A stretch of DNA of 64,000 nt from Nitrosospira sp. Lineage in GTDB: Bacteria; Pseudomonadota; Gammaproteobacteria; Burkholderiales; Nitrosomonadaceae. Below are positions 16,590 through 28,810 of the stretch, in pieces (positions within the stretch are counted from its first letter, which is position 1; each line of letters starts with the position of its first letter). The notes beneath the pieces were generated by a model that saw nothing but the letters and a program-made list of their open reading frames with translations, had not been told where the DNA came from and did not search any database. Location: the NCBI GenBank assembly GCA_013821425.1, contig JACDGV010000017.1, positions 1 to 64,000 of the forward strand, in the 5' to 3' direction. The position numbers were made by a program, and so were the translations under genes.

Positions 16590-17747
16590 ATGGAAAGAAC
16601 ATCTGTAAAGCTAGCTGAGCTTAAGGAAGCTGCGGAGCAAGTCACTGATAAGGATATTGCTTCACTTGCTGCACAGGTAGACCATGACTGTCTTTGGCCG
16701 GAGCATTCGATGAAAGCCCTCGCTGCCGCAGGTCTTCTCGGGCTTCAGGTTCCCCAAGCGCTTGGCGGACACGGCCAGGGTTTGCTCGCATTAAGTATAC
16801 TGACCGAAACCATCGGCAGAGCATGTCCGTCTTCTGCGCTTTGTTTTGGCATGCATTGCGTCGGTACCGCGGTAATCGCGGCTAAAGCAACAAGTTACCA
16901 GATTGAGCATTATCTTCGCCAAATCGCTCAAGGGAAGCACATTACATCGTTGGCGCTTTCAGAAAGTGGCACAGGAGCAAATTTCTACTTGCCTGAGACA
17001 ACCCTTAAGCCCGAAGGAGAACATTTCATCGTTAACGGGACCAAGCAGTTTATAACGAACGGCGGGCATGCGGACTCATACGTGGTTTCAGCTATGAGTG
17101 TGCAATCTGCAGAAGACGGAGATTTCAGTTGCCTGATTATCGACCGGGGAACGGCGGGCATGGAATGGCTCCAGCCTTGGCAAGGCTTTGGTATGCGTGG
17201 GAATTCCTCTCGAGGAATGCAGTGTAAGGACGTTAAAGTTCCGAAAAGAAATCTTCTGGGAGAAGAGGGAGATCAGGTTTGGTATGTCTTCGAAGTCATT
17301 GCGCCATACTTTCTCATAGCAATGGCAGGAACCTACCTCGGCATTGCCCAGTCGGCCGTCGATGCAGCAGGGGAACACTTGCGATCCCGGCGGCACACCC
17401 ATACAGGAGATTCCTTACGGCACATCAGTTCCCTGCAGACGCTATATGCAAACATGTGGACCTCTGTCGAGAAGACAAGGGGCTTATTGTACGAGGCGGC
17501 GCAGCGAGGTGATCGCGGAGACCCCGACGCTCTCCCATTTATACTTGCATGCAAGGCAGATGCAGCTAAAACGGCAATCGACGCCGCAAACGACGCGATG
17601 ACTATTTGCGGAGGAACCGCCTACAGGGAAAATAGCCGGATAAGCCAGATGCTGCGCGATGCTCGCGCGGGGCATGTCATGGCCCCGACGACTGATATGC
17701 TTAACAACTGGACCGGCAGAGCCCTGCTAGGCCTTCCCTTGCTTTGA
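16590..17747 (+). CDS. acyl-CoA dehydrogenase family protein
   Basis: The 385-residue protein has the full acyl-CoA dehydrogenase layout: an N-terminal helical domain with LLGLQVPQALGGHGQG, the FAD-contacting segments LALSESGTGANF and FIVNGTKQFITNGGHAD, a middle beta domain with GFGMRGNSSRGMQCKDVKVP, and a C-terminal four-helix domain with CGGTAYRENSRISQMLRDARAGHVMAPTTDML. It should be an FAD-dependent flavoprotein that oxidises an acyl-CoA or a related substrate. The active-site Glu cannot be placed with certainty. It is an odd gene for a presumed chemolithoautotroph and lies in the tRNA island. The hybrid kinase gene starts 9 bases after its stop codon. Confidence 0.88.
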   Translation: MERTSVKLAELKEAAEQVTDKDIASLAAQVDHDCLWPEHSMKALAAAGLLGLQVPQALGGHGQGLLALSILTETIGRACPSSALCFGMHCVGTAVIAAKATSYQIEHYLRQIAQGKHITSLALSESGTGANFYLPETTLKPEGEHFIVNGTKQFITNGGHADSYVVSAMSVQSAEDGDFSCLIIDRGTAGMEWLQPWQGFGMRGNSSRGMQCKDVKVPKRNLLGEEGDQVWYVFEVIAPYFLIAMAGTYLGIAQSAVDAAGEHLRSRRHTHTGDSLRHISSLQTLYANMWTSVEKTRGLLYEAAQRGDRGDPDALPFILACKADAAKTAIDAANDAMTICGGTAYRENSRISQMLRDARAGHVMAPTTDMLNNWTGRALLGLPLL

Positions 17748-17756
17748 GGTTTGCCG

Positions 17757-19766
17757 GTGAACCATCAGCTTGTTTTGCTAGTTGAACCTGATGCACATCA
17801 AGGTGGGGAGTATTTTCCCGTCATTAAGCAGCATGTCCGTTCAAGCGGGCTGCAGCTTGCGTCTGTTGACGTAAATAATGTAGTCAACCGTCTAACGGAA
17901 TTGACGGCTTCGGGGGCAGAACCTGCAGTCGTACTAATCGGACCAGACGCCGTAAACCCGGTCGCCGTCGGGCGTCGTATCCGTGCGATCTGGCCCGTAG
18001 GGCAGATGCTTTTTGTACCGGGCACGGCGCAGCTTAAAAAATTGCAGCGAGAACTGCGTCATGCTCCGTTGATCGGGCCCAATTGGTCGCTCATCGAGAT
18101 TGACGATCCCAAGCTGCCACAGAAAATACAAAGAGCTGCCCACTCTAGCCAGCAGCGCCTTCGCCTCCGCACCACGCTGGACCGGGCGAATATCAAGCTA
18201 AGAGCCCCGAAACCAGTTGACAGTCTCCAATACCGCCGCCTGACGCTATCCGAGCATTATTTAGCGAACCTTCTTGAGCAGTCGCAAGACGCCATTGTCT
18301 CGTTGGATACCCGTAACACCGTTCTATATTGGAATACGGGCGCAGAACGTATGTTCAAACGAAACGCCGGCGTCGTGTACGGGATGCCCGTCGCGGAACT
18401 TCCGTTCTGGTCATTGCCGCTGAATGCATGTCTGGAGAAAATTCACGGGGGCATAGGGACACTGACGGCCGAGGTAAAGTGCCCGCTTCCAGAGGGCGAC
18501 ATTGACCTCGAAATTTCATTCTCACGAGTTCACGACAATAACGGCAGTTTTATTGGAACTTCACTTACCTTGAGGGATATATCTTTACGCAATCGAATGC
18601 TTCAAGTTGAACGTACCAAGCGCCGTGAAGCGGAGCGCGCGAGCCGAATGAAGGATGAATTTTTAGCTGTCTTATCCCATGAACTACGGACTCCCCTGAG
18701 TGCAGTGATCGGACGAACCCAGCTATTGAAGATGCGTCATCGGAATGATCCTGAACTCCTCCCGGCTTTAAGCGTTATTGAAAGAAACGCTCAGCTGCAG
18801 GCCAAACTGATTGAAGACCTCCTTGATATCTCCTCCGTGGTCGCGGGCAAGCTGCACTTGGAAATGCAGCCGGTTCCGGCACGCCAGCTCATAGAGGCAG
18901 CGGTGGAGTCAATCAGGCCTGCTGCAGACAGCAAGCAAATACAGCTTCTCGAGATTATTCCTCCTGTCGCCGGAGCCATTCATGGCGACCCGCAGCGTCT
19001 GCAACAAGTGTTGTTTAATCTGCTTGCTAATGCCGTCAAATTCACTCCTCAAGGCGGGCACGTCGAGGTAACCTTGAGCAAAAATCATTCCTGCTTCCAA
19101 ATCACGGTATCAGATAGTGGAATAGGCATTGATCAAGATTACTTACCCTTTATCTTTGACAAATTTGGGCAAGAGGATGCTTCCATTACCCGCCGCCATG
19201 GCGGCCTTGGGCTTGGTCTTTCGATTGCCAAGCAGCTTGTCAAACTGCATGGCGGCAATATCCAGGCTTCAAGCGGGGGGCGAGACATGGGTGCCAGCTT
19301 TACGGTCACACTGCCAGTGCACAGTACGGAAGCCGCCGAGACTGAGCAGCTTACTCCCTCCACCCCTGCAGAACAGCAGGGTGCCCCAACGTTAAGCGGA
19401 CGTCGTATTCTGATCGTTGAAGACGTAGCCGATACACGACAGATTGTGACAGAGATCCTTCAGGATTGCGGGGCCGAAGTGGTCGCAGTCGAATCGGGCT
19501 TAGCTGCATTAGCGGCTCTTGACTCGTTTCATCCACAGGTACTTGTGAGTGATATCGGCATGCCCGGCATGGATGGTTACGAATTACTAAAAAGAATTCG
19601 TGCACGGGGCTTTACCGGGGAGAAATTGCCGGCCTTGGCCCTAACGGCCTTTGCTAGTCCCGCCGACCGGGAGTCAGCACTGCTCGCTGGTTATCAGATG
19701 CATCTCGCCAAGCCGCTTATCGTAGCTGAACTCACTGCCGCTGTTGCCCAACTGATCGTTTCGTGA
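17757..19766 (+). CDS. PAS hybrid histidine kinase with C-terminal receiver
   Basis: I choose the GTG at 17757 (GAGG eight bases upstream) over the TTG at 17751; this gives 669 residues. The order is: an N-terminal receiver-like fold without the usual phospho-acceptor motif (LVLLVEPDAHQGG), a PAS domain (about 170-280), a HisKA domain with H308 in LSHELRTPLSAVIG, a HATPase_c domain with GGLGLGLSIAKQLV, and a C-terminal receiver with D599 in LVSDIGMPGMDG. No membrane segment is present. It is probably co-transcribed with the acyl-CoA dehydrogenase gene just upstream, which is unusual. The signal is unknown. Confidence 0.9.
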   Translation: MNHQLVLLVEPDAHQGGEYFPVIKQHVRSSGLQLASVDVNNVVNRLTELTASGAEPAVVLIGPDAVNPVAVGRRIRAIWPVGQMLFVPGTAQLKKLQRELRHAPLIGPNWSLIEIDDPKLPQKIQRAAHSSQQRLRLRTTLDRANIKLRAPKPVDSLQYRRLTLSEHYLANLLEQSQDAIVSLDTRNTVLYWNTGAERMFKRNAGVVYGMPVAELPFWSLPLNACLEKIHGGIGTLTAEVKCPLPEGDIDLEISFSRVHDNNGSFIGTSLTLRDISLRNRMLQVERTKRREAERASRMKDEFLAVLSHELRTPLSAVIGRTQLLKMRHRNDPELLPALSVIERNAQLQAKLIEDLLDISSVVAGKLHLEMQPVPARQLIEAAVESIRPAADSKQIQLLEIIPPVAGAIHGDPQRLQQVLFNLLANAVKFTPQGGHVEVTLSKNHSCFQITVSDSGIGIDQDYLPFIFDKFGQEDASITRRHGGLGLGLSIAKQLVKLHGGNIQASSGGRDMGASFTVTLPVHSTEAAETEQLTPSTPAEQQGAPTLSGRRILIVEDVADTRQIVTEILQDCGAEVVAVESGLAALAALDSFHPQVLVSDIGMPGMDGYELLKRIRARGFTGEKLPALALTAFASPADRESALLAGYQMHLAKPLIVAELTAAVAQLIVS

Positions 19767-20705
19767 AATAAAGAGTGGCGCGCCAGCAATCAAAGGTAAA
19801 GGTCCCGCTTTGCCTATTTTCCGCTCGTGCCCCATGCCTGCCAATCTTAGACTGATGGCATTTTTCGGCACGTCAAGAGATAATAAGAGATAAAACACGG
19901 GAATAAACGACGACAACCAAAGATAGTTAAGTAATTGAACCTTCTGTTGTTCTATATTGTACTTTGCCCTGGTTTCCTCACTCTCTCCGACTTAAAATCC
20001 TTCCGACTTAATCGCCCATGCAGTTCGATTCCGGCTCTGGCTCAAAAAGTCGATATCTTAGGAAGATCCGCCACTGCTTATCCCTCATTATCAGCCTTCT
20101 TGGATGTGTCCGTGAAATCGGGGGAAGCCCAGCGGGACAATTCAAGATAAAGCGGGCAGAGCCGTGGCGATCCGGTAAAACTGATGAAGGTTCCTACACA
20201 ATCGCTCAAGTATGAGAATCCGAGCGAAGTCCAGCACCTCAAGATGTCACGCATATGTCCTCCCCGAGTTAAGCACCGGTAACCAAACAGCAAGAATATT
20301 ATGTGTTCTGGTAGCCAAGGACTGTTGGACTTAAGTACTGCTTGCGCTGCTGGAAAATTTTACTGCCATCTGTTCAACCATTGTTACCTGATCCGGAGTA
20401 CCGGCATCCAGGACAGGTGCAGTGATAAAGGGCTGCGATAAAAGCAGCAGGGGGAGGCAATATTACAAGCCATGTGACGCCCTTACAACCAAAGGGATTG
20501 CAAGTCTCTCGGAGGTTCGCAAGGAAAAGGTGATACGCGCATTGGAGTGGACCGGGGACTCATGGGACTCATGTTGCACCTGTAAAGTTTTACAGCTATT
20601 CAGGCACCAGACTGGATGATTTAATCACCCTTACGTGCTTATGGTAAAACACCTCTGAACGGGGGATCGGTTGCGCCAGTAACCCAAGGCAAGTTGGGAG
20701 GAAAT
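19767..20705. other. long gene-free region at the island's right edge
   Basis: About 940 bp without a supported gene. It contains the degenerate tRNA-Leu fragment (19989-20040), a short frame ending FKIKRA near 20160 that weakly resembles the transposase C-terminus at window position 1-192, and a CTGTAAA-GT-TTTACAG inverted repeat at 20580-20595. The region looks like accumulated insertion debris. Confidence 0.5.
19989..20040 (+). repeat. degenerate copy of the tRNA-Leu 3' region (putative att site)
   Basis: The segment shares with tRNA-Leu the exact blocks GACTTAAAATCC, CTTAATCGCCCATGC and GTTCGATTCCGGCTC in the same order and nearly the same spacing, with a few substitutions and one deletion between them. 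It matches tRNA positions 14693 to about 14744. It is too diverged to be a functional tRNA. Confidence 0.85.
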
Positions 20706-21188
20706 ATGAAAAAGGTAACCGTGGCAATAGCCGATGCCAATCCGGCAAGGCGCGCGAAACTCGAACAATCGCTGCAGGGTGAGCAGGACATCAAGGTACT
20801 CACCGACGTTATGTCTAAGGGGGTTGAGGCGTTCGGCGAGCGTCGACTCAAGCCCCGTAAGGACATTACAGAAACGGAAGATGTGATTGCGCGAATTGCC
20901 CGGCTCAAACCACGTATCTTATTTATCAACCTGGATGAGTCGGCAGAGGGCTTTACCCTCTTGGAGGCTTTGTATCGCAAGTGTCCCGAAACGCTCCTGG
21001 TTGTACTGGCCGATAAATCGACGAAAGAAGGAGAAATATTGCAGGCGCTGGGTACGGGCGCGCGCGGCTACCTTGACCAGGAAGCAGCCCCATCCTGTTT
21101 CTTAAAGGCAGCGCGCGCAGTCGATCGGGGAGAGGCATGGGTGACACGCAAAATGCTCGGCAAAGCCATGGCCGAGGTATTGCATTGA
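20706..21188 (+). CDS. atypical receiver-domain protein lacking the phospho-acceptor Asp
   Basis: The 160-residue product (start ATG 20706, with GGGAGG seven bases upstream) follows the NarL/FixJ receiver pattern: VTVAIADANPARRAKLEQSL at the start, then ILFINLDES, VVLADKS, and RGYLDQEA. It ends with a WVTRKMLGKAM segment that usually links to a LuxR helix-turn-helix, which is missing here. At the position of the phospho-acceptor the residue is N75 (hhhN-L-D rather than hhhD-L). It is therefore probably a pseudo-receiver that acts by protein contact. The next gene, 26 bases downstream, is a LuxR-type regulator with a complete helix-turn-helix, so the pair may work together. Confidence 0.78.
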   Translation: MKKVTVAIADANPARRAKLEQSLQGEQDIKVLTDVMSKGVEAFGERRLKPRKDITETEDVIARIARLKPRILFINLDESAEGFTLLEALYRKCPETLLVVLADKSTKEGEILQALGTGARGYLDQEAAPSCFLKAARAVDRGEAWVTRKMLGKAMAEVLH

Positions 21189-21214
21189 ACCATGAATATC
21201 GATAGGAGGCATTC

Positions 21215-21880
21215 TTGATATTGCTGGCGAGTTCATCCGAGGAAAACCTTTCGCTATGGGAGCATGCCGTAAACGCTCGCGCCCCTGTTCTCTGCTCAAC
21301 CAATCTGGATTCCGTGCGGCAGGAATTGATCCGGACAAAGCCACAAATTCTCCTGCTTGATTACGACCTGCCTCAACTGGATGGTCCGGGTGACATCTCA
21401 GGTTTGATGAGACTGAGTCCAGAGACCAAAATAATCATTTGGGCTTCCCTCATATCTGATGAAGTTGAATGGAGTTTATTTGGAGCCGGCATCAGGGGTT
21501 GTTGCAGAAATGATATTGAACCCGAGCAGCTTGAAATTATTGTCGAGTCTGTTCTACGAGGGGAATTATGGCTCCGGCGGGCGCTCAGCTGGCACCTTCT
21601 GAACGAATTGGTCGTGGTTACGAAGGAGAAGAACAGAATGAAGCAGGCCATTAGCGACTTGCTTGCAAATCTGACCCGGCGAGAATGCGAAATTGCCACG
21701 CTTGTGGGAAACGGCGACTCCAACAAACAAATCGCGCGCCGACTGGACATTACCGAGCGTACAGTCAAGGCGCATTTGACGGAAGTTTTTCGCAAGCTGG
21801 ACGTTGGCGATCGGCTTAAGCTTGCGTTAATCGTGAAAGGCTCGATGACGCCCCTTGATCCGCCGAGAATAGCGCACTAG
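21215..21880 (+). CDS. LuxR/FixJ-type response regulator
   Basis: The 221-residue protein starts at TTG 21215, five bases after AGGAGG. The receiver part has D49 in ILLLDYDLPQLDG, but the usual N-terminal Asp pair is SSEE, so phosphorylation may be atypical. The C-terminal helix-turn-helix (about 150-210) is a full LuxR domain: LTRRECEIATLVGNGDSNKQIARRLDITERTVKAHLTEVFRKLDV. It should bind DNA and regulate transcription. It follows the pseudo-receiver gene and precedes the REC-GGDEF gene, all in the same direction. Confidence 0.88.
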   Translation: MILLASSSEENLSLWEHAVNARAPVLCSTNLDSVRQELIRTKPQILLLDYDLPQLDGPGDISGLMRLSPETKIIIWASLISDEVEWSLFGAGIRGCCRNDIEPEQLEIIVESVLRGELWLRRALSWHLLNELVVVTKEKNRMKQAISDLLANLTRRECEIATLVGNGDSNKQIARRLDITERTVKAHLTEVFRKLDVGDRLKLALIVKGSMTPLDPPRIAH

Positions 21881-22046
21881 CTGCGACTGTATCAGCGTCT
21901 CGTTTGCGGAATGGAATTAGCCATGCCCAATCAGCAAGTAAATTGGCGAGTAACTGTTCCTGCCGGCTATTCCAGCCGTTAAGGTTTGTTCACCTCATCG
22001 AGATCAGGTTACCCCTTGGGTACTCCGAAAAGAACGAGGCCCAATT

Positions 22047-22940
22047 ATGAAGATACTGATGGCGGAAGATGACACGACCTCCCGCCTTGTGTTTGGCGCG
22101 ACGCTCAGGAAACTGGGATATGAAGTCACGGCGGTAGAAAATGGGCAGAAGGCTTGGGAAGCCTGGAAACAGGGCGAGTATGCTCTGCTCATTTCCGATT
22201 GGATGATGCCGGATATCGATGGCTTGCAATTGTGCAAGATGATCCGAGCCGAGTCCAGTCTTCAATATACTTACATAATGCTTCTTACCGCGCTGGACAG
22301 CAAGGGCAGCTATCTTGAAGGCATGGACGCAGGCGCAGATGATTTCATCACCAAGCCTTTCGATGAAGAGCAGCTGGCAGCTCGGCTACGAGTTGCCGAA
22401 CGGATACTTGCGTTGCATAAAAAGCTGCATACGCAGGCGACGTATGACCGCCTTACAGGCGTGTGGAATCGAGCCGCAATCATGGATTCCCTGGCAGTGG
22501 AACTGGAGCGAGCAGCGCGCCAAAGCATCTGCACGGGCGTAATAGTAGCGGACCTCGATCATTTTAAGCAAGTCAACGACACCTACGGACATCACGCTGG
22601 TGACACGGTGTTGCAGGAGGCAGCCCGCCGCATGCGGCTTGCATTGCGTCCTTATGATCAGCTCGGCCGCTATGGCGGCGAAGAATTCCTCATCACGGCA
22701 CCGGACTGCACCTGGCAGGACGCAATAACCCTTGCCGAACGAATCCGGAGTGCTATTAACGCAGAACCTGTGGACAGTCAGTCGGAAAAAATTCCTATCA
22801 CTGTGAGCTTGGGAGTTACGATCGGCGGGGATCGGATAGGTGAAGATGCGGCCATGTTGATTGCAGCCGCTGATGAGGCACTCTACCGAGCAAAAAAGGC
22901 AGGCCGTAACCGGGTTGAATTATCGGATCGGAGAACGTAA
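22047..22940 (+). CDS. REC-GGDEF diguanylate cyclase (PleD/WspR-like)
   Basis: The 297-residue protein has an N-terminal receiver with MAEDD, D51 in LLISDWMMPDIDG and the Lys in FITKPF, joined to a GGDEF domain with GGEEF at 210-214. RPYD, an RxxD inhibitory site, sits five residues before it. It should make cyclic-di-GMP when phosphorylated and be inhibited by its product. The GGEEF form is catalytically competent in WspR-type enzymes. It lies between the LuxR regulator and the BarA-like kinase, which is a plausible phosphodonor. No other domain is present. Confidence 0.94.
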   Translation: MKILMAEDDTTSRLVFGATLRKLGYEVTAVENGQKAWEAWKQGEYALLISDWMMPDIDGLQLCKMIRAESSLQYTYIMLLTALDSKGSYLEGMDAGADDFITKPFDEEQLAARLRVAERILALHKKLHTQATYDRLTGVWNRAAIMDSLAVELERAARQSICTGVIVADLDHFKQVNDTYGHHAGDTVLQEAARRMRLALRPYDQLGRYGGEEFLITAPDCTWQDAITLAERIRSAINAEPVDSQSEKIPITVSLGVTIGGDRIGEDAAMLIAAADEALYRAKKAGRNRVELSDRRT

Positions 22941-23176
22941 ATCCCATATGACCATCCTTGTCATGACTGGGTCTTATGAAACGCCATCCTTCAACCTGCA
23001 TTAATATCCTTATCCACGGCACTTTGTATGTGTTATTTCTCCACAGCTAAAGTAGAAACATTTGCAGGAACAGTTGGCGGCATCGCTAATAGCGACATCC
23101 CATCCGTTCTGGATAATGAAAACATGGCTGCGCCTGGGGACCTTGATGCAATATTGCACATATCCAAAGGGAACCT

Positions 23177-26479
<3,303 letters not shown>

Positions 26480-26498
26480 ATCTGACGGTATAGGTTGA

Positions 26499-26615
26499 CG
26501 AATAGCAAGGCTGCGGCAGCTTACGGCAGTGAAGGATGCACTGGACAAACTCCGGGGTACTAGTCAGTATGAAGCATTCGAAGACAGACTATACCGCTTG
26601 ATCGGGCATGAGTAA
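26499..26615 (+). pseudogene. C-terminal remnant of an unidentified gene
   Basis: An open stretch of 38 codons between two stops reads as a coherent amphipathic helical sequence ending LDKLRGTSQYEAFEDRLYRLIGHE. No good start codon or ribosome site precedes it, so it looks like the tail of a lost gene. It cannot be assigned to a family. Confidence 0.3.
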
Positions 26616-26698
26616 CAAAGAGGTCCGTGCGATCATTCGTCTCTCACAAAAAGGGGGCAATCTGGCGCACTTGAGCGTCGGTCGGTAATGTTGGCACA

Positions 26699-26803
26699 TC
26701 AAACACGCGTAGACCAAGCTGCGCCCTGTGACGCACACCTTGTGATCATCCCGATTCTGCCGCGACGCGCTCTGCGAGGGGCTCGGTCAGGGCTTCCTTA
26801 GGT
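26699..26803. repeat. decayed copy of the MITE-like repeat
   Basis: Segments AAGCTGCGCCCTGTGACG, CACCTTGTGATCATCCCGATT and CTCGGTCAGGGCTTCCTTAG correspond to one end of copies 1 and 2. The other terminal repeat is absent. Confidence 0.6.
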
Positions 26804-26828
26804 TGAAGGGAGGGAAAGAACAAACAAA

Positions 26829-26844
26829 ACCCGCCGAAGCGGGT
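26829..26844 (-). terminator. rho-independent terminator of the PEP-CTERM gene
   Basis: ACCCGC-CGAA-GCGGGT forms a tight hairpin. On the minus strand it is followed by TTTGTTTGTT, and it lies 24 bases after the stop codon of the leftward gene ending at 26868. Confidence 0.8.
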
Positions 26845-26867
26845 CTGTTTGCGCTGTCGTATTGCCT

Positions 26868-28013
26868 TTACGATTTTTGTCTCCAGGATTTCTTCCGGGT
26901 GAAGCTCAGTCCGGCCAGGCCCAGGCCAAGAAGCGCGAGAATGCCGGGCTCGGGGATTTCGCCAACCTGCGCTGGCGGAGCCAGTCGCTCATCTACCCTG
27001 CCAGTCAGGTTAAGGGCGAGGGTGTAGGCAAAGCGGCTGGAGGCAGCCCCGACATCCGCATCGGACATTCCGAATAAGTAACTGGCACTGAAAACCCCGG
27101 CTGCCGAGGTGTCAAGCATGGCGGCCCAGCTATTGCCTGAACCCTGGGACAGGCCGCTGAACTGACTCAAGCTGGTTAGCAAAGTACTGATGTCGCCGGT
27201 ACCGGAGATGCTATCCAGATCAAGGCCAATCCGGTTGGCATTAGCCAGATTAAAGAGGTCAAATCCAAGGGTGGCGGTATCGCCCACGTAGAACGTGCCG
27301 AAGTTCAGGTCGAGGGTTAGCAGGGACGATGAGCTGTCGAAGGAGGGCGCTGCGTGCAGCAGGTATTCGTAGGTAGCGTCCACATCGCCAGTCCAGGTGA
27401 CCGTATACCCCGTCGTCTCCACGCCGGTAAATTGCATACTTGTTTGTGTTGCCGTTAGCGTCGGTGCGGTGAGTGCCAGTATTACATCTCCGCCACCAAC
27501 ATAGCTGTCAAGACTGGTTGACGACACGCCTGAGTTGGCGTTCGTTGGCGTAGCCGCGCTAACGGTGGAGGTTCCGGCACAGCCTTCCAGACGAGCTCCC
27601 GTGCAGGAGTCGGTGTTGTTGATGGCGGATGAGAACGTATGGGTCAGGCCCGGCCCGGAGATGCTGGCGGTACTGCTACCGGTCCCGCTTGAAGTAACTT
27701 GATTATTATTGCCATTATCAGGGCCATCGCTGGATTGAACCCAGGTACTCTGCGTGCGTGTCGAAGTGAGGTTGATTGTGGCGCCGGTTAACACACCCTG
27801 ATTCGGGTCGAACTGGCTGATCGTGCTGGTTCCAAAGCTCGCGCCCTCATTATTACTGACACCTCCCCCCTCGGCATCGGCAACACTTGCAGAGTTGGTA
27901 AAGCCGACCGAGGATGTACTGATCAAGAGGGCGCTGGCGGGCAGCGGGGTTAGTGCAAGAACGCCTAATGCCAAAGCCACTTTATGGTTCAAGTTTCTGT
28001 ATGCGAAGTTCAT
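26868..28013 (-). CDS. PEP-CTERM exported protein, possible choice-of-anchor E family
   Basis: The 381-residue protein has a signal peptide (helix about 10-28, ending PASA), a Ser/Thr/Asn/Gly-rich beta-strand body and a C-terminal PEP-CTERM anchor (IPEPGILALLGLGLAGLSFTRKK). The ISQFDPNQGVLTGATINL start of the mature part resembles choice-of-anchor E proteins. Two cysteines (CTGARLEGC) may form a disulphide. It should be exported and processed by an exosortase. The anchor differs in type from the TYAMLLAGLG anchors of the two other PEP-CTERM proteins here. The specific role is unknown. Confidence 0.85.
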   Translation of the reverse strand: MNFAYRNLNHKVALALGVLALTPLPASALLISTSSVGFTNSASVADAEGGGVSNNEGASFGTSTISQFDPNQGVLTGATINLTSTRTQSTWVQSSDGPDNGNNNQVTSSGTGSSTASISGPGLTHTFSSAINNTDSCTGARLEGCAGTSTVSAATPTNANSGVSSTSLDSYVGGGDVILALTAPTLTATQTSMQFTGVETTGYTVTWTGDVDATYEYLLHAAPSFDSSSSLLTLDLNFGTFYVGDTATLGFDLFNLANANRIGLDLDSISGTGDISTLLTSLSQFSGLSQGSGNSWAAMLDTSAAGVFSASYLFGMSDADVGAASSRFAYTLALNLTGRVDERLAPPAQVGEIPEPGILALLGLGLAGLSFTRKKSWRQKS

Positions 28014-28810
28014 TTCATTTCCTGGGGTAAAGTTACACGTGGAGCAGCTCTAAAGGAATGTAATTGCCTTCCTCTCGGGTTTCATGTAAGCATTAATCGT
28101 GCCAGATTATATTAGTGCTCTATATCCTTGACTTATCCTTTTCCAATGACGCGGAAGCACCGGCTTGTAAATATTTACGGCAGTACGAGCGGGAATATTG
28201 AGATGAAGTTGTAAAAATCCTGCCTATTGTTTCGGTTGCAACGGAACTGGAAGGTAGTTTCGAATTGTCCGCATCGGAAGCATACGGTCTCGTTAACGTA
28301 ATCCATAACTTGATCGAGCGCATTGAAAAAGCAAACGCTCTTCTGGAAGAAACAATGAGGACAAGACAATGAGGAGAAGACAAGGGGGTGCAATCATGGC
28401 TCATGCGCAAAAATGCAATACTCCCTCTCTACCGCCTGTTCCAAAATGTTGCTACAGGTACAGGGCCATCAAGACAAAATGCTTGACTCCGTTCCACTTC
28501 CATTTGAGCGAGCGCCGAAGTATTTTGGAGACATGGAAAAGGGGCCGTTTTGCTCTTGGGCATGTTCTGAATCCCACCACTTGCGGAACCCCACCACCTT
28601 TAGGTCCAACGTCTGCAACTAGCCCCTCTTTCCATGCTGCTCCAGTACTGATGGGCATAGCCTTAAGAGGCAAGTCCTTTCAACCTGACGGCGTTAAAAG
28701 CTAGGCAGCCTCTAGTGCTAGCCAATCAGGCGGGATTCAGATAACCTCACGACCGCAATACTAAAAAGCATCATGTTGCCGGCCCACCTAACTTCTTAAT
28801 CGCGCGCAAA
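28014..28810. other. gene-poor region upstream of the stressosome operon
   Basis: Nearly 800 bp. The left part contains the upstream region of the leftward PEP-CTERM gene and a TGA-interrupted coding stretch (28115-28372). The right part (28373-28810) has short frames in several phases with no protein-like character and should hold the promoter of the rsbR operon; no clear hexamers were seen. Confidence 0.45.
28115..28372 (+). pseudogene. small helical coding remnant interrupted by TGA
   Basis: From GTG 28115 the frame reads through LSFSNDAEAPACKYLRQYEREY, meets TGA at 28199-28201, and continues in the same frame for 56 codons with a strongly protein-like, helical sequence (SASEAYGLVNVIHNLIERIEKANALLEE) to TGA at 28370-28372. 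The two halves read as one short protein of about 85 residues with a nonsense change. I do not recognise a family. It may be a pseudogene, or the second half alone may be expressed from a weak start. Confidence 0.35.

Larger units (their letters stand above)
14663..20040. mobile_element. probable decayed genomic island inserted at tRNA-Leu(UAA)
   Basis: The segment is bounded on the left by the intact tRNA-Leu and on the right by a degenerate copy of its anticodon-to-3' region. Inside are a DUF433/DUF5615 toxin-antitoxin pair, a serine recombinase, an acyl-CoA dehydrogenase and a hybrid kinase. No tyrosine integrase remains, and both the recombinase and the toxin carry frameshifts, which fits an old, immobile island. 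The boundaries follow from the repeat; the mobility is inference. Confidence 0.6.
26480..26867. other. intergenic region with a gene remnant and a repeat remnant
   Basis: Between the hybrid kinase and the convergent PEP-CTERM gene lie a short coding remnant (26499-26615), a decayed copy of the MITE-like repeat (about 26699-26803) and the terminator of the PEP-CTERM gene (26829-26844). Confidence 0.55.

Noticed and set aside
28369-28704. A 111-codon plus-strand frame between the PEP-CTERM gene and rsbR
   Set aside because: Low-complexity, proline-rich and competing with another frame; no family resemblance.
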